DNA of 64,000 bases from NCBI GenBank assembly GCA_963514095.1, contig OY741280.1:12969797-13033796 (forward strand), read 5' to 3'. Position 1 is the stretch's first letter; every line of letters starts with the position of its first letter. The stretch comes from Eutrigla gurnardus. Lineage: Eukaryota > Chordata > Actinopteri > Perciformes > Triglidae. The notes beneath the pieces are model-generated. The model saw nothing but the letters and a program-made list of their open reading frames with translations, searched no databases and was not told where the DNA came from. Shown here in pieces: positions 16,801 to 29,800 of this stretch. Both the position numbers and the translations under genes were made by a program.

Positions 16801-18384
16801 TAAAGGCAATTTAGCAGCCCAGGCCAATACAGTCCAACACCTGAACAAAGGAACTGTGTTCAATTTTATGTGTACCTGTGGTTTTGACACTCCTCTTTCT
16901 ATGGATCCTCTACATAACACCCCGTGACATAGGTGTCGAACGTAAACATACATTTGTGTCACCTTTGTCGTTTCACCACTAATGTAAAACACATGCAACA
17001 GGTAAAGTAGAACGTGTAGATGTGTTTAGTACAGGGAGAGGCTTACATATGATGGCAGCAGCGATGAGACGGACGGCGACATAGGGGGCTGGACAGGTGC
17101 GGTAGAAGGGCTGGACCAGGTAGTTGGAGAAGGTCAGACCTATCACTGCCTGACAAGCTGGCTCAACTATCAGCAACGACGTCCAAAGTCTACAGAATTA
17201 ACAAGTCTTAATTGTAAGGTAGGGGTGGGTATGCACACATACACACACTAACCCAAATCCCAGTACGCATTTAGAGATTATTTAACACAGATTGGAAAAA
17301 CAGTTAAACAAATCTCCAAAAATCTTGCAAATAGTTTTGCTTATAACAATGGCCCCGTAAGACTAAGCTATTATACTTTTCTAGTGAGTTTTTGCATCAT
17401 AAGATAAGTAAAGATTATAAGCAAATATTGTGCTAAGTTATACAGTTAAATGAAAGTGACAATTGGGCACAAGTTGATTTGTATGAGAGAATCAAATCTG
17501 CCATTGCCAACAAAAACAGCTAAAAAAGGGACCGACATACAGTAGAAAGGACAAAAGGGTACTGAACCTGTACTAATTATGCCATACCAATCATAATGGC
17601 CAAAATTAATTTTAGTCACACTATACTTTGTTTTGGAAGTAGTAGTACAAGTAGTAAAATGATTTAGTTTCAATTGTGTGTTGTTTCCAGGACAATGCAT
17701 GAAAATAATCTCTGCAGGCAGAAAGTGCAAAAAAGAAATAAACCATACCGTATAAAAGCCAAGAAACCTCCAAAGGCCTCCAGGATGTAGGCATAGGAGG
17801 CTCCAGATTTACGGATGGTAGTACCCAACTCAGCGTAGCATAATGCTCCAAACACTGAAAATATCCCTCCAATGGCCCACACTACCAGGGACAGGCCAAA
17901 TGAACCTGTGTGATGAAGAACCCCCTGTAGGACAACAATTGAGAGCAGAGAATAAAGAGGGTGCGCGTGCACACAGGGAATTTCATTGCACATCAGAGTT
18001 GCATGTGGTTTCCTGCCTTGCCTGTTTTTTGTGCAATTGCACATTTGCTTTTTTTTTTTTTAATGCAGTGAATACTGCCATTGCAGGTCAGTGCATGCCA
18101 AACAATGGCACCAAGACTAAAAAGCAAACCCTTAACATTTCTCAAATATTTAAGATAATAAAATGTCTGAATGAATGAGCAAGAAACAATTTTCATACAA
18201 AAATAAATTTGCAGGGCAAATACATGAGTTGGGCAAACAAAGCACAAACTCTTACCTTAGGCGAGACAAAGATACCAGAGCCGATCATATTTCCCACGAT
18301 GAGGCAGACCCCATGGAGGAGAGAGATCTCCTGCTTTAGCCGCACTTCGCTGCCCTGAGACACCGAGTCTACCTCAGCAACCAT
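10835..18384 (-). CDS. slc7a7: y+LAT-type amino-acid transporter light chain, slc7a7-like (11 coding exons)
   Basis: Family role: the light subunit of a heteromeric exchanger (with SLC3A2/4F2hc) that exports cationic amino acids in exchange for neutral ones plus sodium at the plasma membrane. Exons, in gene order: 18384-18256, 17924-17749, 17189-17047, 15448-15323, 15209-15065, 14695-14572, 13100-12997, 12865-12769, 12661-12512, 11814-11631, 10929-10835. All have AG/GT borders and the phases fit, giving 490 residues (human y+LAT1 is about 511, mainly with a longer N-terminus). Visible signatures are the TM1 motif MIGSGIFVSPK, GALCYAELGTTIRKSGASY, SYSGWDTLNF, NPERNLPLSI and RLFFVGSREGHLP. Cys134 in FYRTCPAP matches the cysteine that forms the disulfide with 4F2hc. 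Wording such as GVCLIVGNMIGSGIF and LWTSLLI fits SLC7A7 better than SLC7A6, but a slc7a6-like paralogue cannot be excluded. The start is the first ATG of the conserved exon. Confidence 0.93.
13101..14571 (-). other. slc7a7 intron 6
   Basis: A 1.47-kb intron between the exons ending in GACGCCGTCGCTGTG and starting in ACATTCGCAGATGAG. It contains a perfect 11-bp hairpin at 13441-13467 and A-rich runs near 13760-13800. A plus-strand open frame at 14060-14479 is not recognisable and is treated as chance. Confidence 0.6.
13441..13467. repeat. perfect hairpin in slc7a7 intron 6
   Basis: GTGTCCTTTTT (13441-13451) is the exact reverse complement of AAAAAGGACAC (13457-13467), with a five-base CCTTC spacer. 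No function can be assigned. Confidence 0.85.
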
Positions 18385-19725
18385 TGTGAGGGATTTACAG
18401 CCTTCAACTCAGAGGAGGTAACAGGGAACTGATAAAGAAGACCAGCACCAGAAATTGACCAGGTGAAAAGAACAGAGCAAGACAATATTAGAATGGAAAG
18501 AGAATGAGGATTAAGAGAAGAGAAAGGGGGGTGGGAGTGTCACTGGAAGGCTGAGACTAGGGCCGTTTCATTGTTGAATCTGAGGAGTAATTCTCCACTG
18601 GGATGATCTGCAAGAAAAACAAATGAACAGTGTCACAGATACCACATTGGTATATTTCCATATGTTGCCAAATTAAGTTGAAGGGTATGTATTATTAAGC
18701 GATGATTGAAAGCACTATACACTTTTTAAGACAAAAGCAACACCGAGTTGCCATGTTTCTGAGTTCAGCTGTTTGTTTCACAGTCGACCTCAATACAGCA
18801 TCACAGAAAGCACACCGGCTGCATTTATGAAGGTATTGAAAGCCAAACCAGCAGGATTTCTAAATACCCAACTCCTATTCCTAACGCCTTTTCCTTGACC
18901 TCGGGGGAAAATGTCACAGGGTTAAGGAAAGGTGGAAGGAGAACTCAAAAGTATTTAGAAAAAGACGGCCGCGGTGATGTAATCCAACCGGACTTTCACT
19001 AAGCTATGTTATTGTAATGTTAAGTTTTATTTTTGTCAAACATTTGTGACATGATTGAAATAAATATAAACACCATTAAATTATTATCACTTTCCCCACA
19101 TTTATCAACACAATTCCAATTACTATATGTCTGCATGAAAGTAATTGTTGAAATATGGAAATAGGCATATTGTTTGTTTTCATGAACTGCCGAGGTGTGC
19201 GGCACTTAAATTATTGCTTAGGAAGGTGAGAAGAAGTGACCCAGAAGTGAACAAGTGGCCGCCATGATAAGAGCCGTTTGAATTCTTTAAATGCAAAGGA
19301 AAGGAGCTCCAATGCTTCCTTTCAGAGCTCCTTTAGCATAGGATGCAACAGACCTTCCTTTAAGAAAGGAAAGGAAATTACGCCGACCCACAATTCCTTG
19401 CGAGAGCAATGTGCTGCACACCAAGTGCTGCACACCTTGGCCCTTCATGAAAACAAACGATATGCCTTTTTCAGTTATTGGTATTTTGGTGTCAACAGGC
19501 TTTTCAGGGCATGAAGCTGATGTGATTGACAGTGTTTTCAAAAACCTGCACCGTGTGCAGCTGTTGCAGGAGAACAGGTGAAATCATGTTTCAGCTGTTT
19601 GCTGAGTCAGTCAGGGAAAGGTGTAGTCAACTGCTCTGGGGCCCGATCCATAAAGCAGGTTTTCCTGAAACTCTGAGTTTGTTAACCCTGAGAAGAGGTA
19701 TACTCTGTGTTTTCCGTTCAAGAAA

Positions 19726-19760
19726 GAGAGTGAACTCAACCTTTAGTTGAGTTCACTCTC
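19726..19760. repeat. perfect 15-bp hairpin inside the MITE-like element
   Basis: GAGAGTGAACTCAAC (19726-19740) and GTTGAGTTCACTCTC (19746-19760) are exact reverse complements around a five-base loop. Confidence 0.9.
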
Positions 19761-19972
19761 AACTAAAAGGACATTCCTTTGTTGAAATAACCGCTTATAT
19801 TTACTGTTTAATATGTGAAATATGATTAAAATCATATGCCTTAGTCTACGTATTTGTGCAATATTCTTATGCTTAATTTTCAGCTGAAGTCACTTTCTTT
19901 TTGTGCCTCGGGGGATTACACCCGTCACCACATTACACCTATTAAAATGATTATTTGTTCTTTGTGCTACTT

Positions 19973-20045
19973 TGGGAACCACGGGAGTTGAACCCGTCGC
20001 CTGCACCGTCGGCAGCGTTGCTAACCATTACAACACAGTGTCGCA
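19973..20045 (-). pseudogene. tRNA-like segment inside the MITE-like element
   Basis: On the minus strand: a perfect D-stem GTTG/CAAC around TAATGGTTAG, an anticodon-like arm GCTGC/GCAGG with four of five pairs, and a perfect T-arm ACGGG-TTCAACT-CCCGT containing a B-box match GGTTCAACTCC. It ends in GGTTCCCA. The 5' acceptor strand does not pair and position 33 is not U, so this is a tRNA relic or SINE head rather than a working tRNA. A more decayed similar block lies at about 19900-19945. Confidence 0.5.
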
Positions 20046-20373
20046 CTGCGAGGCAGAAAATAAAGACTTATCACCTTTAGACCAATAGACTGTTTCATTC
20101 AGTTATACGCATAAAGTTTGGCCGTAAATGTCCACCACGCCAACTATCTCTACTTTAATGCAGTAATGTTGGTCCGCTTTCTATGGATGAGCTTGTTTTC
20201 TACATAAACACTCAGTAATATCTAATAACTCTCTCCCGGTTGCCATGGTGAATCGTAGTATCGGAGCTCTATTGATGATGGCTTTGTAGAGTCGTAACTC
20301 AGAGTTTACATACTCAGTTGATTGAACTAATTCAGATCTGCTGTTCTGGAACCGAAAACTCAGAGTTGCCCAT

Positions 20374-20441
20374 CTCAGAGTTCAGGGTTAGGTTCAGAGT
20401 TGGTTGACTCAGAGTTCAGGGTTAGGTTCAGAGTTGGTTGA
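20374..20441. repeat. two perfect 34-bp tandem units inside the MITE-like element
   Basis: The unit starting CTCAGAGTTCAGGGTTAGGT and ending GAGTTGGTTGA occurs at 20374-20407 and 20408-20441 without a mismatch. The CAGAGTT motif also recurs in both terminal repeats. Confidence 0.9.
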
Positions 20442-21681
20442 ACCTGCTTTCTGGAACGGGCCCTTGGAGATAGACATATACCAAACCCAGATAAATATAA
20501 GGAGCCCCTTCTTTTGAGAGTCGGGAAATGTGCATTTTAAACATTTCCCATGGCTGAGTTGGTTGTGGGCCTCCGACATCATTAAGATCGCCCTGAGTCC
20601 CTCCCTTCTACAAACATGTTAACCAAATACCCTGGAACCATCCATCTACATTTAAGGTGCAGTACTGCTCAAGGGCATGACTGGTTGCCAAACAAACGCA
20701 TGATTTCGGATTGAAAAAATGTACTTTGTACTCTATTTTTTGTTTTCAAATACACAATAACTGCACAAGTAAAACGATCTAGTTGCAGATTCACAGCTGC
20801 CAAGACATTTGCCTAACAACTAAAATAAAAACAGTACAAATGGGTGTGAGGGACAAGCGCCATGTGTTGCATTACTCAATGAAATTACGGTAGCATCTGG
20901 TGTGCATGCTTAAGCAATATGGCTGCTGCAGTATAACAAGCTAAAAAAAAAGTCCTATTTGTGGAGGAAATTGGTATATTTCCTCATGTTCACAACTAAA
21001 CGTACCCGCTGTTCGTGAGGAAACGCGTGTATAAGTTCACATAATTAACCATCACTACGGTTATTAAACATTACGGTTGACAGCTCGTTTATACGTAAGA
21101 GGAATCATGCTCCCCTCATGTGTCAGACACAAGTTTAAACACCGAGCACGAGCGCACAGCGGTTGGTGATGTGGAATGCGGACTACTTTGCGCTCGCGTC
21201 GACCCTCAACGTTAACTCGGACGCGCGCGTGACTTAAAAATGTCAACTTCATCAAATAACAGAGCAAAGAACTCCCGCACCGGTCTTTATTTACACTAAA
21301 CAATCTCCTTTTGCCGTCACTGATTAGCTCCGGGACGAATGATAGCCCTGCTAGCACGGCCTGACAACGTTACATATTCAAGAAAGGATGAGAGGGTTTT
21401 CACTCCGCTCCCCGCTTGTTCGCTAGCTTACACTGGCGTCCCTCTACGGACGACATGCGTCTTAAACTGGCTGTGCGGCGGCTCTGTAACGTGTCACCTA
21501 GCTAACAGAGCTAGCCGAGTTACTCGTCATACATGTCTGATGCTGCGCCTGCTAACGCCAGTGTGTGATGTGGCTAACCTTAACTGATGGTGGCGAAGGT
21601 TACTTTGAGTGGAAACGCGTGTCATTTAAAAAATGGGAAGTGAATCCACTCCAAAAGCTAAATATAAGAGAGACTACTTAC

Positions 21682-21790
21682 CATTGTTGTGTCGTCGTTT
21701 TCCCTCCTCCCTCAATGATGCAAGCGTGTGTCGTGTGTCTAACTTTTAACTAGTGAGTCCCCTCAAGCAGTCAGTCGACTCAACATCAGC
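21682..21790 (-). other. slc7a7: probable untranslated first exon and promoter side of slc7a7
   Basis: A strong donor (GTAAGT, read on the minus strand) starts just below 21682 and is preceded by CAACAATG. The surrounding 21.0-21.9 kb is richer in CpG than its neighbours, as expected for a promoter. The upper border is a guess. Acceptors that could receive this exon lie at 18607 (after a pyrimidine-rich TTTTTCTTGCAG) and at 18428 (after TTCTTTATCAG), both upstream of the coding start. This is inference from splice signals only. Confidence 0.45.
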
Positions 21791-23639
21791 AGCTGACTCC
21801 TCCTCACCATCTACCGCCAAATGATGGTGGCACCACCCACTGACAGGACGAGGGCCTCACTGCTGTGACACCAAGTCCAAACACCGACATGTATTAAATA
21901 CCTCATCGTTTTAGCGACGGCATCCTCGTTTCCTCAAAACGACCGTTGGGGTGGGGAAAACACCGCGCATTGATCTACAGTACGTGTGTGTGATGCGGCC
22001 ACACCTGGCTGGTTCTGATCCCCGTGATTATTGGATAAACTGCACTTTATTTTAATCGTGTTTATCAAGCTAATTGCTTTTGTAAAACAATTTATATATT
22101 TTTGAAAGTTTCTATGTTTTCTTTAACTCCTACTTGAACTATTTCATACGCATGTACTTAAAATGTTCACAGCATATCAACTATAAACAACTAAAAACTC
22201 AACTAAAAACTGTTCTGGTTAATGAGTGACATACGTCAGGTAGTCTTGACGAGTGTGTATGTCACGGTTTAAACAAACACTAGCCTGACTGCTTTGTTAT
22301 CTGTGAAAACACAACCCTCTGATAAGGAAGGTGATGTTGGAGTTGGTACGAACAATAAAGCCTACTTTGTGTTTCGTGTGTTTTCCCACTTTTCAATAGA
22401 ACTAATGCAAATATCTTACTGCAAAAAGTCATGAATTAAAGTGTATAATATGTGTGGCTGAGTGTCTGAATGGAGATCGGTCTGCAGGGTCGCCTATAAG
22501 CGCTGGATGAGTGTACACTGAAGGTATCCCTCAAGCTCGTATCGCCTGAGATTTGCTGCCACCTAGTGGTCGTCGTTTTAATTATTCCACCTACTCATTT
22601 TGGCAGATAATGATTTGCCCATCAGTATTTTCATCGGTTACAAAGAGGTGAAAACTGATATGATTTGGCCCTTTGACCGTTTCCATTGATTATTTATTAG
22701 GATGACTTAGTCCGGGGCTGTCGTTTAATATAAGATATGAAAATCCATCAACATTTAATCAAAATTGCATGTAAATGTTGTTTATGAAAGGATGCTAAAT
22801 ATAAATGTTATTTAATTACCATTGGAAGGAGAGCATGAGTAATCTGAACCTGAGCCTTCTCATCACCACAGAAACAAAGAGGGGAAACACCCACATTGCT
22901 GAGGACCTGATCGCTCCATTACAAGAGGACATTGGGTTCGTCAGGCTTTTGGCTAGGAGAGGCTCGTCAAGGGAGCGTGGTACCTCTAGCAGGCACATAA
23001 ACGCTCATTACTGACCCAGTGTCAAACCAATTCGGATTATGTGTTGAAACTTCCTGTCGTTCATTTCACAATAAAGCCTTTGAGAATATGGCAAATCTTA
23101 ATGTGGGTCAAGGTTTCATCAAGGTCAGACAGGTTTCAATAAGAGAGGGCACTGACTGTCTGCTCATGTTACATCTTACCCCCCCTTCTCCCCCCTCACT
23201 CAAGTTAAGACAGTCTTACCAACAACAAAAAACGTCTTTCTCACGCTGTTGGAATGTTGTGAAAACAAATGGTTACATGTAACCTCAAAGTTCTGTTTCC
23301 ATTCTGTGTATATAAGCCTATACTACAATTAACATTTAATCTATCAGTTATTTTATTGATTGTTTGTCTACGCTATAAAATGTCAAAATAGGGAAAAATA
23401 CAGACAAGCCTTTACATTTTCTCAAAGCTTGACATGATGATGGAGAGGAATAGCCTCATCGTTTTATTTATCCCGCCAAATGAGAGCCAGTTTACTATCA
23501 TATCAGCTAAATTTGTATTCACATTTGAGAAGCTGGGATCAGGGATTTGTTTGCATTTTTGATTTACAGGATAGGTAAAACGAATAAGCTCCACAATGGG
23601 ATGGGTTAGTGCGTTTTATTCTGAAGGCTAAATCAACTC
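21791..23639. other. divergent slc7a7 - stmn2 intergenic region
   Basis: No gene seen. The CpG-rich slc7a7 promoter side is at the left and a CTCF-like motif sits at 22557-22569. Confidence 0.5.
22557..22569. promoter_or_regulatory. CTCF-like motif between slc7a7 and stmn2
   Basis: TGCCACCTAGTGG resembles the CTCF core and lies between the two divergent promoters, where an insulator would make sense. Motif match only. Confidence 0.3.
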
Positions 23640-23836
23640 ACTTCCGGTTATCGCCTAGATATTTCCCGCCGTCTTGACGCAGCTCATCACAGACCACCAG
23701 GCGCACCGGCAGTCCCGTCTCTGCTGACTCAGTGCCTTACCAGCAGTCCCTTCACCCCGAGATACCGCATCCAGCAACCGACGCGCACTCCTCCGGTCCA
23801 ACCGCACCACCGCCCCGGCACCACCACCGTACAGAG
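23640..23836 (+). promoter_or_regulatory. stmn2: probable stmn2 promoter and 5' UTR
   Basis: This GC-richer stretch lies directly upstream of the stmn2 start and contains an AP-1-type TGACTCA near 23724. The transcription start is not visible. The TGACTCA match is short and could be chance. Confidence 0.35.
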
Positions 23837-26800
23837 ATGGCTAAGACTGCAATCGGTGAGTTGTTTTATTTTCACACTTGCACATGTATTTTTCTTTTTT
23901 TCTTCCCTGAGATATTCGCAGATCTGAGGATGCTGAGAGGCTGTGGCGACACCCATGGCACAAAAGGATGCTGAGGGTTGGTCGATTAGAGGGAGCGGCC
24001 AAACTCCTCTGCAAGTCACTCCTTAAAAATGAAGTTGCAAAAAAAAGAATTATGTTTTTTTTTACAGTCGATGTTTTAATAATCTTTTTTTTTTTTAACG
24101 GTAAACGCTTGATCCTATATCCAAATGAGCGCCGATCAATATGAGCTAGTTTGGGAATCCGTTTGCCACCTCTGTGACGCATATCTTTTTTTTTTATCCC
24201 CCCTTTTAAAGCTCGCTTAATGAAAGAGAATTAGGTCGCATCGACGCCAGAAATGCGTTGTTATTTCCTCGCGCAGCAGCATCGCTTCGCTGCCTTGTCT
24301 GCCTGCGTGCCGCACCTGACTCAGAGCCGCGCAGCATAATGCAGCGCCAGCGACCCCACCCAACATCTCCGGTCCCTTCGAGGCGAGCCGGCCGCTCACC
24401 CCAGGGTGTGGGAGACGTTTCACCGTGACAAATGTCTCGATGAAAAGCGGGCCATCCTGCACAATGCAGCTGTGGCGAGAAGTCTGCTCGACCTATTTTG
24501 TGGGTGACCGCTAAATGCATGAACGAGAGGGAGATTTTTTTTTTTTTTTTTTTTTTAGGGGAGGAAAAAAAAAAGAGCAGCCTATTCCTGAATTGCTTTG
24601 CAGTCGAGGGAAGAATTTACGACTATGGCGATGAAATGAATTTCATACCTCAATCCTCTAAATGTGATCATGTTCAATAACATTATTGTACATATAGATA
24701 TATAGATTTAGTGGCTTATAATGTGACAGTGTCTGGTAGAAATAAAAAATAGATTACATGCTTTGACAGGTTGTAGGCCTTGCATTTTTCTCATGCTTTT
24801 CCATATCAAAGCTATGAGATATTTTTATTTATGCGTTATTTCTTTTATTATCTTTTTCAACGTGTCACTTCGTGTGACCCATAAACACTGGATGTGACCC
24901 GCGGGCTTCATCAGAAAAGAAGCCTGTAATCACATCCGACGTCCAGGAAAGTGTGTTTACTTTAAGGGGTGTGTACGTGGGATGAAAAGTGCAGTGTGGA
25001 GTGGGTCGGTTAGTTTTATGGTTGAGCAGGCATTCGATGACTGCAGGGGCGTGCAGACAGACAGCCTTAAAGGGTCCTGCATGGTGTCTGCGCTGAGCAA
25101 CGCTGGCAGTCGAACCCTGACTGTTATATTTATTCCCCCATCTTCCTCCCCTCCCCCTCCCTCCTCCTCCTCCTCCTCGGTTTGAGCTGTGAACAGGCAG
25201 AATGGGATGGGCAGGGAGCAGACACTCAGCACCCAGCAGGTCATTGAGTCCATGCCGGGTCTTTGCTTTACAGAAACATAAAATCCCAATAATATTCTAC
25301 TTTGTCATGTCTGAGATGGAGGAGCATCTTAGGTGTCAGGGGTCAATAAACATTTATAAGTGTATTTAGGGACTATAAGGCAGGATAAATACACCTGCAT
25401 ATATGGGAATTTGTCTCTTTTCTTCCTTCCTGGGAGGAGAATAGGGACAGAGACACCCCTAAAGCCTCTTCATTCCCAGATGCATCCCCACCAACAAACT
25501 CCTGCTCAGAACCACTCCCATGTGCATTAAGGTCTCTGAGCACTTTTCCCGATCCTTATCATGCACACTTGTCGTATCCAATTAGGTGTGGTCATTCAGC
25601 CGCCTCCTTATAAATCAATTCCTTTGTGCGCAGATCCAGAGACGACTGGTCACGTACAAATCTGGCTGCGTTTTTTACCATCTCATGACCTGCGTCGCCG
25701 TTGTCGTAGCGGCCCCGCGTGCTTAAGAGCTCAAAAGACTCCTAGACCCCATAATTCATGCTGATTTAGCGCAGAGTCTCATCGATCAACGCGGCGCACT
25801 CCCATTACTGGTTCAGATGACTGTTGCTCTTTAAGGAGGCTGAGAGGTAGAGGTGACATCAATCCAGCATCGACGGTATGCAATATGCTAATGAGCTGTT
25901 CGTCATCCATCAATCAACATATGGACGAGACAGTTCAGAGATTTTTATAACGTCCTAGTTTGGCAAATTTGATGCAATCCTCCAGTGCTTTAAAGATTCA
26001 GGACACAGAATCCTCTCTGGTCTGCACTTTTAATGCTCTGATCTGGAGCTGTAAGCCGATATAGAAACATAATAGGCAGCTATTATGATAACTTGTCGAT
26101 CGCCTTTCACTACTCATTCTCGTGTTCTCGTAAATTGTGATGATTTGCTGCTCGTCTCGGTTTTCTCTCATAACCAGATTGAATATCTTTGGGTTTTGGC
26201 TTTGCAAGACAAAACTTTGAAGGCCAAACTATTATTGATTATTTGAAAAACCTCCTTAGTTGCGGCCCTCTGTGCAGATCTGGCAGACACAGGGTGCGGC
26301 CCACCAGCCCATCCCTCCTACACCAAACGTCTTGCTCTGCCCTTGGTCATCTGGGTGCCATATCGTTTCATTTAACGGCCAATTTTGCCGTGGTAATACC
26401 TTCATAATTTTGTGATTATGCCGTGGCCCGGCGGCACAGCTGTAAAGGGCCTGTATGTGCCGAACACTGACGCAGGCTCATTCTGCTGCTGGGTTACAGG
26501 ACCCAGCAAGGCAGTAAACGCTACGATGCTCAGGGTCACAGTTTGCTTGTAGCCTTTATCACTTCGGGCCTTCTTGTTCAAAGTGACTCGCCTGTTAACA
26601 TTTTATAATGGGGGTTGGGTAGTTTTGTTTTTGCTAACGCAGAATTGAAGCTCCCAGGAGACGCAGAGAGTGGAGGGGTGGAGGGAGAGATAACACTGGG
26701 ATTGAGAGGGGAGAACACATTCAGCAACAGATGAATCGGAGGCTCGGGGATGCAGAAGGTGTCGGGGTAGAGGGGCGCTTGCGGGGGAGTAGGCGGATAT

Positions 26801-29800
26801 TGACGATCTGCACTCTTTGGCTGATGGATTGGAAGAGGAAGTGCAGTTTGCTGGCTGCAGGTCTGTGGTCGGGACGGGGAGGACGCAGAGCTGACTGGTT
26901 GAAACCAGCGCGGTGGAGAGGAGTGGGCGCATTAAAGCGGTGTCATGTCCTTCTTAAGGCGGTTTTTGTCTCATCTCAGATTGATAAACCTGACGCAGCA
27001 TCTAGGAAACTCAGTTTCTTGGAACAGATGCTCATGTTTGGACGCTTCCTGGTGTGGAACATCGCACCGGATCATTTGCCATTTTTATGTGGCCGATCCC
27101 CTGGGAATGAGTTTATTACAACCGAGGTTACGGAAAGGAAAATCTTATTCTCTCGGGAGAAATACGGAGGAAATCTCATATTTTTTTGCACAACAGAGAA
27201 TCTCATATATCTTTGATTAGGGGATATAAATGAATAATCTGCAGGACTCTGAGTCAGAGAGCTGCTTCATGTTACAGTGACTTACAGTGAGCTTATCTTC
27301 CAAGAAATTACATTCGTCGGTGAACGTCACCTCAAATAAAACTAAGCAAAGCAGAGCTGCAGTGATTTATGGCCATGAATCCACATTTGATGACATTCTT
27401 AGGAAATTTAGGAAATTGTGAATTGTTTTCCTCAGGGTTTTTTAGTTTAATATACAAAACAATTAACCAGTTATTCTAAAACAATCAGCAGCTTAATGGA
27501 TTTTTGAAAAATTCTAATAAGTTGCAGCTCTTCACTGAAAAAGGCACCGCCCAGATTTTGACAACCAATGAACAACAATCCTTACCGATCTGCTCCAAAA
27601 GCACTTAACTCAAATTACATGCTCCACTGGATTGTTAACTGTTTGAGGCTTTAAGCCGTCGAGTGGAGTTGTGTGTGGGAGAAAATGGCTGCTGGGGTCT
27701 TGACACGAACACGGCAGTTAATGAGCCCTCCAAAAGCCCTGTCCCCACCCCTCGTCAGCAGAAATGGTGCGGTCCACTGATTACAAATTAAAGTGCTCTC
27801 CACCTGAGGTGGCTGCTTCCATTAGGCCATCCTAGGGGCAGTGGATGGCAGCCGCAAGCCCCACTGGGAGCTGCCCCCTTTACTGGTTTTTAATCCTCCG
27901 GTCTGTGATTTCTGTTTATATCAGAGAGGTGTTACCATGACAGCGAAGCCCCACCCCAACAGACAAACATTTCTTCCTCTCTCTCTCCTTTCATGCGATA
28001 TAACTCTCACTATTTTCTGATTCACCTTCATCTTCATCCCCCCCTCCTTTCCCCCCCCTGCCACGGTCCCACCCTCTCTCGCTTCCTCCTCGGGGGAAGG
28101 AGTTAACAAGGCCATCAGAGAGTAGTGAGAGCTACATCTGAGAGTTGATCACATTACTGCGGCGTCTGCCTGTCTGCAGGGCAGAAAGTGAGACACAGAG
28201 AGAAGAAGAGGATGAGCGAGGAAGAGCATTTGGATTAATCCTCCTCTAACACTGTACCCCAACCACGGAGTAAATCTCATTTCTGGCTTTGCCACTGTAG
28301 CCCGGTGAAAATCATGAATCAAGGCGGCACACTTCAGCCCTGCAGGCCCATGTGCTCCGGGGTGATGGATTGTCCTCTAATATGACAGTCGGCATGCAAA
28401 TCTCCACCATGAGGCCGTTCGCCTTTTCCAGAACACAGCAGTCATTTGCAGAAGCAGAATATTTTAAAGGCTGCAGTGCGTTGCAGATATTTCTTTAGTC
28501 GTTCTCCCCGCAGGGACCGCCGCTGAACTCTGGGCTCACATTACAGAGTAGTAGATGCCAAAAATACAAGAATAAAAAAAAGAAATCAAGGTTAGACAAG
28601 GTTGGTTGTTCTTTTCTTTTTTTTCACCATCTGCCCTTTGGAGCACTTTGTCCCTCCCTATTGAGCAGGGTGCAGGTTGCCAAACCGGGGGTGATTTGTT
28701 GCCAGCTTTGCTTCAGTGTTATTAACTTTTGGGACTATAAATGAACCAGGGGTGGACAGTCATGTTGCTGTGTTAAGCTGATAAGAGGAGCTCTCGCCTA
28801 TTAGCCTCTATCCACAAGCCACAGAGAAAGAAGATAAGACACAGCCTTAATGTTATTCCAACAGCTGTCGTAAATCCTAAGTTCGCTTTCTACATGATCT
28901 GAAAATCGTGTTTTTTTTTGTTGTTTTTTGTGTGTTAGCCACAGAACGGCTGCGAGGCAATAGGGCGTTGGTCTGCCTAGGTTAATAAATAATACTGCAT
29001 AGCTAATGATGTGTGGCGAATCCTGCAGGGACGGCAGCATCTTGGCTGTTGGGGGAAATTAGGCCAAGTAAGGACACATCCATCCTGCTCCCCTCCAAAC
29101 CTCACATCCTTTAATGAGGGTTTTTCTTTTTTGGGGGGAGACCTGATGATTAATTATTACTCCAAAAAATCTGGATATTTACATCAAGGACCTCCTGTGG
29201 AGGTGGAAGTGGGTTAATGATGTTTCCTCTTTTTGTATGTTAGTAGGCTAATGATATTTTGTGTTTGTGCACACGTCTTTACACGCAGTCAGTTAACGCA
29301 GTCATGTTTAACTTTTACTCCACAGCTTACAAAGAGAAGATGAAGGAGATCTCAGTTCTCTCACTCATCTGCTCCTGTCTGTACCCTGAGACCCACAAAA
29401 ACCTCATGGGGGATTTTGAAGGTAAGTGGTCATCAGATTGAGATTTACTTTATATTTTTGAATCATTCTTTATAAAACATGCTGGAATTGAAAGCCACAC
29501 AGAGCCAACACTGTGATTTCTGCCTGTCTTTCTCTCACATTAATGCACACACATACAGACATGGACATCAAGCCCATTAACAAGCGGGCCTCAGGCCAGG
29601 CCTTTGAGGTCATCCTGAAGCCGACCTCCCCCGTGACTGATGTGGCCCACTGTGTGACCACCCCCCCAAAGAGGGACCTTTCCCTGGAGGACATCCAGAA
29701 GAAACTGGAGGCAGCTGAGGATCGGAGGAGAGTAAGGCTGTTTCTAATCATTTTCATTGCAACCCAGCTGCCGTGCATCACTTTGCATCCATGACAACCA

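Larger units (their letters stand above)
19638..20463. mobile_element. 826-bp non-autonomous inverted-repeat element (MITE-like) in slc7a7 intron 1
   Basis: The left end reads GGGCCCGATCCATAAAGCAG, then GTTTTCCTGAAACTCTGAGTT. The right end read inward is GGGCCCGTTCCAGAAAGCAG, then GTTCAACCAACTCTGA. No transposase is present. This end sequence is of a type I recall as abundant in fish genomes. No clear target-site duplication could be picked out, so the superfamily is not assigned. Confidence 0.75.
18429..21681 (-). other. slc7a7 first intron (5' UTR intron)
   Basis: No coding exon was seen. It holds the inverted-repeat element at 19638-20463. A repeat-like stretch at about 18860-19540 contains paired GGAAAGG/CCTTTCC-type segments. 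The rest looks like ordinary intron. Confidence 0.4.

Noticed and set aside
19973..20045. Functional tRNA gene
   Set aside because: The acceptor stem does not pair and the anticodon loop lacks U33, so it is a relic.
25226..25234. TCAGCACCC as an RE1/NRSE silencer of stmn2
   Set aside because: Mammalian SCG10 has such an element, but the second half (GGACAGCGCC type) is missing here.
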